Origin: Fibrobacter sp.
GTDB taxonomy: Bacteria; Fibrobacterota; Fibrobacteria; Fibrobacterales; Fibrobacteraceae
DNA: 34,642 nt
Reading direction: 5' to 3'
Assembly: GCF_017545445.1 (NCBI RefSeq)
Contig: NZ_JAFWOM010000113.1
Coordinates: forward strand, 1 to 34,642
This document shows positions 1 to 7,334 of the stretch, piece after piece (the stretch's first letter is position 1; each line of letters begins with the position of its first letter). Position numbers and translations under genes: made by a program. The notes beneath the pieces are model-generated. The model had not been told where the DNA came from and made no database searches. It saw nothing but the letters and a program-made list of their open reading frames with translations.

Positions 1-24
1 AAATTGTAGCCCCCCCCCTCACCT

Positions 25-1875
25 CTAAAACTCCACATTTTTCCAGCCTTCCGCGCCGAAGCGGAAGTCGCGTTCGACGAATTCCCAGATGAGGAGTTTC
101 TTGCCTTTGAGCACGCTTGCTTTGCGGGCGAGCTTTTCACGGACAAGTGTCGAGGCGCCACCGTCGCTCACAATGCTTGCGACGCGGGCGTTCATGTTCT
201 TCGCGAAGTGGGCAATCCATCCGGCGTTCACCGGTGAATCGGTCTGATAAATGCGGCTGAAACTGTCACCAAGAATCAAGATTTCGGACTTGCGGAAATC
301 GTCTTTGAACACGCTTTCTGTTGAATTTAAAGTGCTTTGCTGCGCGCATATCTTGGCTCCACTCTTTTCGCACAACTCTTCTTGCACTTTCCAATGATAA
401 TTGTAGCATGAGTCGATTTTTGCTTTATCTTTAAACTTCTCGTTGCACATTTTCCAAGCAGAATCAACAGCAGCATCAAAGTCTGGGTTTGACTCAATTT
501 CTCTCATAATGTTCAACTGAGAAACAACATGCCCCACAACACGTTGCGTTTTAAATACCCCAAACTTGTTGAGTCCGCTCATCTCACCAACGTCGCCCAT
601 GCGGTCGGCAACGGAATCTTTTGCTCTATAACCTAATTCTGGATAAACGCCCCGAAGGTCCTTCAGCTTGATTTTTCCGTCCGATTCCAAGCGGTTCACG
701 GCAGCGGCGATTTCTGCAGCGGCAAGTTCAGCACCACGCGGAGTCCAGTGCGTATCGTCGTTCAGGTAAAGCGAGCCTTCAACGGAATCGCGAGACTTTG
801 CGGCCAAAAGCGGCGTATATAAATCCACCGTGTTAAAGCCAGCACGCGTGAGGGAATCAAGAATTTTTTTGCCATGCGATTGGAGCCCGACGGCATTTGA
901 GAGACTCGCGGCATTCCCGACAGCGGCAGCATTTCCAACCGCGGCAGCATTTTCCCCCGCGGCATTTTTCCCCGCGGCAGTTCCGGCGGCATCCGAATTT
1001 TTGCCCGTCAATCGTTCCGGATAAATGCTCGGCTTGCCCGGCGTAACCACCACAAGCAATTCCACGCCCTTCGCCTTAAGCTGGTCGCGAAACCTTTCAA
1101 TCGCCTTCACCGGATTGTCGAGTTTTGCACTGCGCACATCCAGCGGAGACGGCTGCACCAAAAATTCCACATCCTGGCGGTAGAAAAGCCAACGGTCGGA
1201 AGCCGCGGCGGTATCGCGCCCACAGCCCGCACCGATGCAATCGCCAGCAGCGCCAAGCACCACCTTCTCGCCCGGATCACTAAAGAGATTCCAAACCGCA
1301 AGCTGATACTTCGGACGCAACGCCAACACAATAGCGCTCTCGTCGTCAATCTTATTTTCAAAAGCTCGCAAATAGCGGCTCGTCCACACGCCGTAATGTT
1401 TTACGTCCAAGAACGCACGCCAAAGCGACACATGCCCAAGGTCAGCCACGAGCGACTTGATACAAGAATCCGCCTGCGGGAACGATTCCGATTCGTCCTC
1501 CAACTTCGAGATGAGCGTATCCGCCAACTTGAGACTTTTGTAACGAGCTTCAGATGTATCAAGTTCCGCATACGTATTCACCGAAAGCACCGCCGCTTCC
1601 AAGTCCGAAAGCGACGAAATTACAGGTTCCAAAGCATCAGTCACTTCTACACCTGCAGCAATAGATTCACGCGCCGCACGCCACTTCACATCGAGCGAGT
1701 CCGCAGCCGCAGCGACATTTTTCTCGCGAACAATCGGCGTATAAACCACATCCTTGAAAATGTCAAACGGTTGAAAACGCTTCTCGCCACGCAAATCGGC
1801 AACCGCTTGCACGCCAAACGGGAGCAACAACAAAATCGAAAAAATAACGACAGGAATGATATACTTTTTGTTCAC
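25..1875 (-). CDS. AlgJ/AlgX-like SGNH-hydrolase-fold exported protein (putative polysaccharide O-acetylation)
   Basis: 616 residues with an N-terminal membrane/signal segment (residues about 5-25, IIPVVIFSILLLLPFGV). Motifs fit the AlgJ/AlgX/DHHW acetyltransferase-like group: DRWLFYRQD near residue 225, DDTHW at 373-377 (the Asp/His block of the catalytic site) and GDSFSRIYQ with the nucleophile-type Ser at about 538. Family members acetylate exported polysaccharide outside the inner membrane, taking acetyl groups passed by an MBOAT (AlgI/DltB-type) protein. No MBOAT gene is in the window; one may lie beyond base 1, which is the downstream side. The start is GTG and I see no good ribosome binding site. 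A low-complexity Ala/Asn/Gly insert (about residues 289-330, NAAAVGNAAAVG) separates the two halves. Substrate unknown; family call fairly sure, function inferred. Confidence 0.75.
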   Translation of the reverse strand: MNKKYIIPVVIFSILLLLPFGVQAVADLRGEKRFQPFDIFKDVVYTPIVREKNVAAAADSLDVKWRAARESIAAGVEVTDALEPVISSLSDLEAAVLSVNTYAELDTSEARYKSLKLADTLISKLEDESESFPQADSCIKSLVADLGHVSLWRAFLDVKHYGVWTSRYLRAFENKIDDESAIVLALRPKYQLAVWNLFSDPGEKVVLGAAGDCIGAGCGRDTAAASDRWLFYRQDVEFLVQPSPLDVRSAKLDNPVKAIERFRDQLKAKGVELLVVVTPGKPSIYPERLTGKNSDAAGTAAGKNAAGENAAAVGNAAAVGNAASLSNAVGLQSHGKKILDSLTRAGFNTVDLYTPLLAAKSRDSVEGSLYLNDDTHWTPRGAELAAAEIAAAVNRLESDGKIKLKDLRGVYPELGYRAKDSVADRMGDVGEMSGLNKFGVFKTQRVVGHVVSQLNIMREIESNPDFDAAVDSAWKMCNEKFKDKAKIDSCYNYHWKVQEELCEKSGAKICAQQSTLNSTESVFKDDFRKSEILILGDSFSRIYQTDSPVNAGWIAHFAKNMNARVASIVSDGGASTLVREKLARKASVLKGKKLLIWEFVERDFRFGAEGWKNVEF

Positions 1876-2120
1876 GAAAGATAAGATAGAATTTTATTGT
1901 GTAGTTACTAGTTCATAGTTACTTATTTCTAGTCCAAAAATTCTACTGCCTCGGATGCAGAAGCATCAATCTAAGTTTCAAAAGGTTGTGTAATGCATGG
2001 GCCCTATCGGTCGTTGCACTCCCTCCAGGGTGACAACCGTAAGATGGCAGACCAGAACCACCAAGTTGTTCTGGAATTTATTTAACCGCCGGAGCAATAG
2101 GAACTTGCCACCCCAAATTA
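1876..2120. other. Intergenic region containing one copy of a dispersed repeat
   Basis: No gene is supported here. The right half holds a repeat unit (2042-2092) related to 28391-28467, and an imperfect palindromic stretch near 2000-2040. The gene on the right ends at 2121 and the gene on the left starts at 1875, both on the minus strand. The promoter of the left gene should lie here, but I cannot point to a convincing one. Confidence 0.5.
2042..2092. repeat. Dispersed intergenic repeat, copy 1
   Basis: It shares an AGATGGC.GA(C/T)CAGA block at one end and AATTTATTTAACCG.CGG at the other with 28391-28467. The middle is shorter here. Both copies are intergenic, so this is probably a dispersed non-coding repeat rather than gene remnants. 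Confidence 0.5.
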
Positions 2121-4100
2121 TCACTCCAGTAATTGAAATGCAAATTTATCTGAATTTTTCTTAATACACAAAACAACTGCTTCCTTAAAGTTTCCAATAT
2201 CTTTTTCGTTCCGGGTAAAAAGAATAGCTTTGTCTTTGAACATTTTCGTACTTTGGAATATGTATTTATCACGTTCTTCTCCAATTCTATAAAATTCAAC
2301 ATCAACCGATGTATTAAAATCGTAAAGTGAACCATCTTCTTTCACAAGTGAGATACGCACCCACATCGTTCGATTTCTTGTCAGGGAATTTTTTTCAACT
2401 TTAAATTTAATCGCTCTAGCAAGCTTACTACCCGATAAATAATGCCTGAACCAAGGCACAGGAATCGAATCCATAATCGGGAAAATCGGTGTTACAGTCC
2501 CAACATACCCACCCAATTGACGGCGACCTATAAATACATCACTAACTTTCAAATCAAGGACTTTTCGCTCTTTCAACTTTTCATTGTCCGAAACAGAGTC
2601 TTTGTCCGGTTCCGAGTTCACCAAGCTATCGTTTGTATGCAACTCTTTATTTTTTAAATCATCAACAGATTTATCATTGGCAATCGAATCTTTTCTTTCC
2701 CATTTGGCGTTGTTGCCTATGTTGCGGATTAGGCGGAAACCTTCAGCACGTCCTGCTGTATAATTAGATCTTGAATATCCGTAATTAATATCTTTCCAGT
2801 AAGGATTCATATAAGCCTTATACCATTCTCCTTCATCTTTTCTAACAGCATCGTCGCCCCCTTTTAAACAGGATGGAAATGCACGAAGAGCGATGAAGGG
2901 ATTTCTTTCTTCAAAAAGAACGTGTTCCCAAACGAGTCCAAACATATCATATAGACCGTAACCATTAGGTTTCAACTGGCCCACGGGGCCGGATTCATAA
3001 ACGACCGCATCCGTATTGAATTGAGCGTATTTTGAAGCCTCTTCAAATGTTGCAGTAGTATCGCCCCAAGGTGCTGGATTTTTTTTATCTCCTCCACGAG
3101 CGAACATCATCCACTCGTCGTAATATGGGAGTCTATAGCCGTCAGACGAATAATCTGCTGTAATTTGAATGAATATATCCTCGCGATCGATGAAATCAAG
3201 ATATTTTATAATGTATTTCCCTTTTGATATGATGAAAGATTCTTGTTTATCTGCTGTAGAAAAAATGTAATATGGTTTTAATCCATCACGAATACTGCGA
3301 GCATTTGCGTATTTCATTGCTTGAAATAAGTATATTGTACAAGCTGCAGAATCTTGCATTGCGCATGATTTGTTGCGAGTGCTTGCTTTTTTTCTTTTCG
3401 CCCATATTTGGCCAATGTCTTGTCTTGTTCCGCTATCAAAAGATGTTTTCAAAGGGATACTATCCCACATCATTTGTAGAATTTCGCAGTTAGTAACCGG
3501 ATATTTATCTACTAAATAAGTTCCTGTGACAAAAACATTTCTTTCAGGATCCTCAATTATTTCTCTATTGCGAAACTCTATTCTTTTATTAAAACCAAGC
3601 AAAACTTCTTCGTTTTTGAAATCAAGATACTTCATGCCGACTGCTAAATTAATTTTATGCGGACTATCTGATTCTGGCAAATAAACATTTATCGATTCAA
3701 CTCCAACGTACATTGGAGCTTGGAATGCTAGGCAGGTATCATTGAGAATACTCGAATTTAACGAGGTTTCCCATGCGACAATAGGCCCGTCAACACAAAT
3801 TTTCACAATTTCGTTTTTCTCCACTTCGAGCCAAAGCTCCTTGCGCAACGAATCGCGGTTCACATCAAAAGTTCTTTGTATTTTGTTTTCTGGAATCTTT
3901 TTCAAATTCTTTCTCGGTTTGACACCTTCGACGGGCTTTTTCACCAAAATCGGACCATGAAATCTTTTTGCAAGCCCGACAAGCGTCGCGTGTTCTAAAC
4001 TATCCTTATACGCACCGCGACATTCTCCATGCTTGTCATAATAAAATTGAGCATTCGCAAACGCAAAGCACATCGTTAGGAACAACAAAAATATTTTCAT
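2121..4100 (-). CDS. SUMF1/FGE-like exported protein A, long form with C-terminal extension
   Basis: 659 residues from the ATG at 4100, chosen because it begins a clean signal peptide (MKIFLLFLTMCFAFANA, cleavage before QFYYDK) and carries the same upstream element as its paralogs. Residues about 19-60 are a spacer (GECRGAYKDSL, GPILVKKPVEGVKPRKN). Then comes a predicted beta-rich region with WLEVEKNE, followed by the SUMF1-like domain: DKYPVTNCE, SSDGYRLPYYDEWMMFARGGD, PWGD, GQLKPNGYGLYDMFGLVWEHV, CLKGGD, GFRLIRNIGNNAKW. After it comes a charged linker and an extension of about 150 residues (PWFRHYL, ILFTRNEKDIGNFKEAVVLCIK) shared only with the protein at 32164-34065. The FGE catalytic Cys pair is absent, so formylglycine generation is unlikely. 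It is the last gene of the array and is separated from the rest by the AAA-ATPase gene. Function unknown. Confidence 0.85.
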   Translation of the reverse strand: MKIFLLFLTMCFAFANAQFYYDKHGECRGAYKDSLEHATLVGLAKRFHGPILVKKPVEGVKPRKNLKKIPENKIQRTFDVNRDSLRKELWLEVEKNEIVKICVDGPIVAWETSLNSSILNDTCLAFQAPMYVGVESINVYLPESDSPHKINLAVGMKYLDFKNEEVLLGFNKRIEFRNREIIEDPERNVFVTGTYLVDKYPVTNCEILQMMWDSIPLKTSFDSGTRQDIGQIWAKRKKASTRNKSCAMQDSAACTIYLFQAMKYANARSIRDGLKPYYIFSTADKQESFIISKGKYIIKYLDFIDREDIFIQITADYSSDGYRLPYYDEWMMFARGGDKKNPAPWGDTTATFEEASKYAQFNTDAVVYESGPVGQLKPNGYGLYDMFGLVWEHVLFEERNPFIALRAFPSCLKGGDDAVRKDEGEWYKAYMNPYWKDINYGYSRSNYTAGRAEGFRLIRNIGNNAKWERKDSIANDKSVDDLKNKELHTNDSLVNSEPDKDSVSDNEKLKERKVLDLKVSDVFIGRRQLGGYVGTVTPIFPIMDSIPVPWFRHYLSGSKLARAIKFKVEKNSLTRNRTMWVRISLVKEDGSLYDFNTSVDVEFYRIGEERDKYIFQSTKMFKDKAILFTRNEKDIGNFKEAVVLCIKKNSDKFAFQLLE

Positions 4101-4135
4101 ACAATTGAATATACAAAAATCAATTGTTATAAAGA
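4101..4135 (-). promoter_or_regulatory. Putative promoter abutting the start of paralog A
   Basis: Reading the minus strand: TTTATAA (4127-4133), 13 nt, TATATT (4108-4113), 7 nt, ATG. The same two boxes with the same 13-nt gap precede paralog H (16135-16160). If TATATT is a -10 box, the transcript would begin at or next to the ATG (leaderless). There is no ribosome binding site. Inferred from conservation only. Confidence 0.4.
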
Positions 4136-4151
4136 ATGTAACTGGATTTTT

Positions 4152-4183
4152 CCTCCCTTCGGTCGTCAGGATGACGGCTTCGA
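4152..4183. repeat. Short palindromic intergenic repeat
   Basis: CCTCCCTTCGGTCGTCA followed by GGATGACGGCTTCGAGG forms an imperfect stem. A close copy of its left arm is at 16248-16264 (CCTCCCTACGGTCGTCA). It lies just after the AAA-ATPase stop codon and could act as its terminator on the minus strand, although no long T-run follows. Confidence 0.4.
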
Positions 4184-4192
4184 GGAAATGGC

Positions 4193-5797
4193 TTATGTTT
4201 CCACCATTTTCCATTCGCCGAGGGTGCGTTTTGCGGAGTCGATGACAGCCCCGATTTTAAAGAGTTTCTTGGGCGTTCCGTCATCCGTTTTTTTAACGGT
4301 GTATGGAATTAAGTAACCCCTGTCGTCAATCTGCTTTAACGCGTCTTCAGCGGTCGCGTTCTTGTCCAGCTTAAACTCGAATACATAAACCGCGTCGTCA
4401 GTCTCCACGACCGCATCGGCACGACCTGCGGCACAGCGTGCCTCCGTTTCGGTAACGAACGGCGAACACATGCGGAACAGCAGATAGAAAATGGTCTTGT
4501 AGTGGTCTTCGTCCTGCCGCTCCGCGTCGTAAGGGATTGAACTCAAGAACGCCCGTAGCATTTCCATCGAATCGTTTATTTTTCCGTCGTAAATTGCGTC
4601 CGTAAAGCGAATGATGAAGGTATCGCTCCTGCTTTTGTCGATGCCGGCATAATGCGGAAGCAGGCTTTTGAAAATTCCTTCGCGGACTTCTTCATTCGGG
4701 ATCGCGAGCTTATAGACGTTGCCGCGAGGGCGGAACCCCTTGATGGTCAGGTAGCCGCTTTGGTAGAGCACAGGCATCGGGTTTGCAGATGTTTCTGTCG
4801 GAATGTTGAACATGTCCGCAGTCGCCTCGATGCCTTTTGCAAGTTCTTCGGGGTCTATATTGAATTTGTTAATTTGCTCTATAATGTACGTCGGCGTTCC
4901 TGTTTCGAACCAGTAGTTGGTGAATTGCTTATCTTGCAAGGCGTTCATCAGGCTGAACGGATTGTAGATATCGGGCGATTTAGCCGAGAAATGGTAGCCG
5001 TCGTATTTTTGCTTGAGTCCGTCGCAAACCTGCTCGAAAGTTTTTCCTGTGGTTGCCGCCATAGCCTCGATTTCGGGCTTCATTTGCGTACGCAGTTCCT
5101 CTTCGGAAATTCCGCAGAGAGTCGCGTATTCGTCAAGCATCGAAATGATTTTCAAATTGTTCAGTTCACTGAATATCGAAAGCTGGCTGAACTTGGTGAT
5201 GCCTGTAATGAATATGAATCTCAAGTGAGCATCAAGGCTCTTGAGTGGGCTGTAAAAGTCGCGGAGCGTCTGCCGCATGGCTTCAAACGCTTTATGATCG
5301 ACTAGAGTATCAAGCAGAGGGGCGTCGTATTCATCGACGAGGAAAACGACTTTTTCACCGGTCTTTTTTTCTGCTGCAAGAATTACATTTTGCAGACGGC
5401 TGCTTTTTTTTAGAGTTTCTTCTCCAAGCGACCTTGGCTGCAAATCGATGCCATAAAGCGACTCGTATTCTTTTAGCTGCAAATCCAAGAGTTCGTCTAA
5501 ATCGCCGGGTCTTTGGAATTTCATTCGGCTAAAATCGAATCTAAGCACTGGATGCTTTTTCCATTCGGTTTCGAGGCCTTCGATGGCAAGTCCCGTAAAC
5601 AGTTCCTTGCGGCCTGAAAAGTAGTCGTCGAGCGTGCTTATCAAAAGCGATTTCCCGAAACGTCGCGGACGAGCGAGGAAATAAACCTTGCCTTCTTGAG
5701 CAAGCTTGTAAACCAAGTTCGTCTTATCAACGTAAATAGCGTTGAAATTGCGGATCTCCGAAAATGTCTGAATGCCTATGGGAAATTTGCGAGCCAT
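4193..5797 (-). CDS. AAA-ATPase-like protein with C-terminal PD-(D/E)XK nuclease-like domain
   Basis: 534 residues from MARKFPIGIQ (ATG at 5797). Longer upstream readings have no family similarity. The N-terminal half is AAA-ATPase-like (PF09820 type): FxEIRNFNAIYVDKT opening, Walker A RPRRFGKS (K49), and Walker B VVFLVDEYDAP (D155-E156). The C-terminal part matches the DUF1703/PD-(D/E)XK group: GRADAVVE, then VFEFKLDK with E474 and K476 as the likely metal-site pair. Such genes occur in many copies in Bacteroides and Fibrobacter genomes. Their role is unproven; defence or mobile-element functions have been suggested from the nuclease fold. It interrupts the SUMF1-like array between paralogs B and A and has its own promoter-like sequence, which fits later insertion. 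Family call confident, function not. Confidence 0.85.
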   Translation of the reverse strand: MARKFPIGIQTFSEIRNFNAIYVDKTNLVYKLAQEGKVYFLARPRRFGKSLLISTLDDYFSGRKELFTGLAIEGLETEWKKHPVLRFDFSRMKFQRPGDLDELLDLQLKEYESLYGIDLQPRSLGEETLKKSSRLQNVILAAEKKTGEKVVFLVDEYDAPLLDTLVDHKAFEAMRQTLRDFYSPLKSLDAHLRFIFITGITKFSQLSIFSELNNLKIISMLDEYATLCGISEEELRTQMKPEIEAMAATTGKTFEQVCDGLKQKYDGYHFSAKSPDIYNPFSLMNALQDKQFTNYWFETGTPTYIIEQINKFNIDPEELAKGIEATADMFNIPTETSANPMPVLYQSGYLTIKGFRPRGNVYKLAIPNEEVREGIFKSLLPHYAGIDKSRSDTFIIRFTDAIYDGKINDSMEMLRAFLSSIPYDAERQDEDHYKTIFYLLFRMCSPFVTETEARCAAGRADAVVETDDAVYVFEFKLDKNATAEDALKQIDDRGYLIPYTVKKTDDGTPKKLFKIGAVIDSAKRTLGEWKMVET

Positions 5798-5830
5798 ACC
5801 GACAATATATAATTTTTTATAGCAGGGTGG
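5798..5830 (-). promoter_or_regulatory. Putative promoter of the AAA-ATPase gene
   Basis: On the minus strand CTATAAAAAATTATATATT is followed by only 6 nt (GTCGGT) before the ATG. The TATATT box (5804-5809) sits almost exactly where it does upstream of the SUMF1-like genes, so a leaderless or near-leaderless transcript is possible. No ribosome binding site is visible. Confidence 0.35.
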
Positions 5831-5900
5831 GGAGGGGTGCTTTTTGGACCTGCTTGGTAAACTCTGCGAGAACATGGTGTTGCTGCGACCGTGCATAAGC

Positions 5901-5930
5901 AAAAAAAAGAGGCTTGCAGGCCTCTTTTTT
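5901..5930. terminator. Bidirectional intrinsic terminator
   Basis: Stem GAGGC/GCCTC (5909-5913 with 5920-5924) flanked by A8 on the left and T6 on the right, so it can act on either strand. On the minus strand it ends the paralog B transcript before the AAA-ATPase gene. Confidence 0.75.
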
Positions 5931-5951
5931 GATAATGACGTTTTGTGAATG

Positions 5952-7284
5952 TTATTCCTTGTCGGACTTTACTTCGATCCATTTGGCATTGTTGCCGATG
6001 TTGCGGACTAGGCGGAAACCGGCATTTTTGTCACTATTGATATTTAATTGAGAATAACCGTAATTTAACTCTTTCCAATATGTAGTGGTATGATATTTAT
6101 CATCATCTTTTCTTTTAAGAATGCCGTTATCTCCGCCTTTTAAACAAGAAGGACTGTTCTTCTGTACACGGAAAGGATTCGATTCTTCAAAAAGAACATG
6201 TTCCCATACTAATCCGAACATATCGTAAAGACCATAGCCATTGGGAAGTAATTGCCCTACGGATTCCGATTTGAAATTTTTTGCAGTGCTTAATTTTGCG
6301 TATTTTTCAGTATCATTAAAGGCTACGGAGGAATCACCCCAAGGTGCCTCGTTTTTCATGTCTCCGCCACGGGCCAAAATCATCCATTCGTCATAATAAG
6401 GCAGCCTATACCCATATGACGAATAATCTGCAACAACCTTTATGAAATTGAATTGATTATTGCGTTTTGTAAAGTCGAAATATCCAATAATGTATTGACC
6501 TTTGGATATAATGCTTGATCCTTTTTCTTTTGTTTCAAAAAATCTATAATAAGGTTTTAATCCTTCACGAAAACTTCGCATATTAGCGTAAGCCATTGCT
6601 TGCAATAAAATTATTGTATTTGCAACCGTGTCATGAGCGGGGCATTCTTTGTAAAAAAAAACGTTCTTTGAAGACATCTGACCATCTTTCATGAACACCT
6701 TTTATCCACTCATGCTTGTATGAAAAATCTACAGGCATACTGTCATTCATAAAATGTGCTATTTCACAATTTGTTACAGGATACTTATCAACAAGGTATG
6801 TTCCAGTGATTAAAGCAAGTCTCTCTGGGTCTTCTTGTTTTGAATGTGCAAGAGATAGGGCTTTTGCAATATTTCCTTCCTCTGGTTTTGGGCTATATCC
6901 AAGCAATACTTTTTTTCGTATGAATTTTAGATGTTTCATTCCTATTGCCAGATATATATTCCGCGAAAGCGGTCTTTTTGAAAAATGAACTTTAAGGGTG
7001 TCGCTTCCAACAAGAGAAGGTGCTTGAAATACCAAGCATGAGTCATTGATTTTTTTTGAGTCTAGTTTTGTTTCCCATTCCTTAACTTTTTTATCAATGC
7101 AAACTTTGACGACTTCATTCTTCTCCACTTCGAGCCAAAGTTCCTTGCGCAATGAATTGCTGCTCACATCAAAAGACCTTTGGATTTTATCTTCTGGAAT
7201 GTTTTCCTGATTCACGCTTGAATCGATGCCTTGAGCATTCGCAAACGCAAAGCACATCGTTAGGAACAATAAAATCTTTTTCAT
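5952..7284 (-). pseudogene. SUMF1/FGE-like exported protein B, frameshifted at a homopolymer
   Basis: Signal peptide MKKILLFLTMCFAFANA starts at 7284. The N-terminal part (to about 6631) reads WLEVEKNE, then DKYPVTNCE. The downstream part (from about 6661 to 5952) reads CPAHDTVAN, SYGYRLPYYDEWMILARGGD, GQLLPNGYGLYDMFGLVWEHV, CLKGGDN, GFRLVRNIGNNAKW in another frame. The switch lies at a run of nine T on the coding strand (A9 at 6653-6661). Eight T would join the frames as RFFYKECPAHD, matching the paralogs. Both halves keep family motifs without other stops, so the break is recent, a phase-variable state, a slippage site or a base-calling error. The N-terminal spacer is shortened compared with paralogs A, C, D, F and G. 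Confidence 0.8.
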
Positions 7285-7302
7285 ACAATTGAATATACAA
7301 AA
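7282..7302 (-). promoter_or_regulatory. Conserved start-proximal element of paralog B (same element before A, C-H)
   Basis: The coding strand reads TTTTGTATATTCAATTGT directly before ATG. Identical copies end at 4100, 8753, 10286, 11647, 13098 and 14634; the copy at 16127 has one change (CAGTTG). Such identity in non-coding DNA, while the neighbouring coding regions vary, suggests a functional start signal or a preferred recombination edge. Confidence 0.5.
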
Positions 7303-7327
7303 AAGAGAACCGGAATCACTCGGTTCT
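7299..7327 (-). terminator. Intrinsic terminator between paralogs C and B
   Basis: Minus strand AGAACCG, 8-nt loop, CGGTTCT (7321-7327 with 7306-7312), then C and T6. It lies between the stop of C (7335) and the ATG of B (7284). Confidence 0.75.
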
Positions 7328-7334
7328 GCATTTG

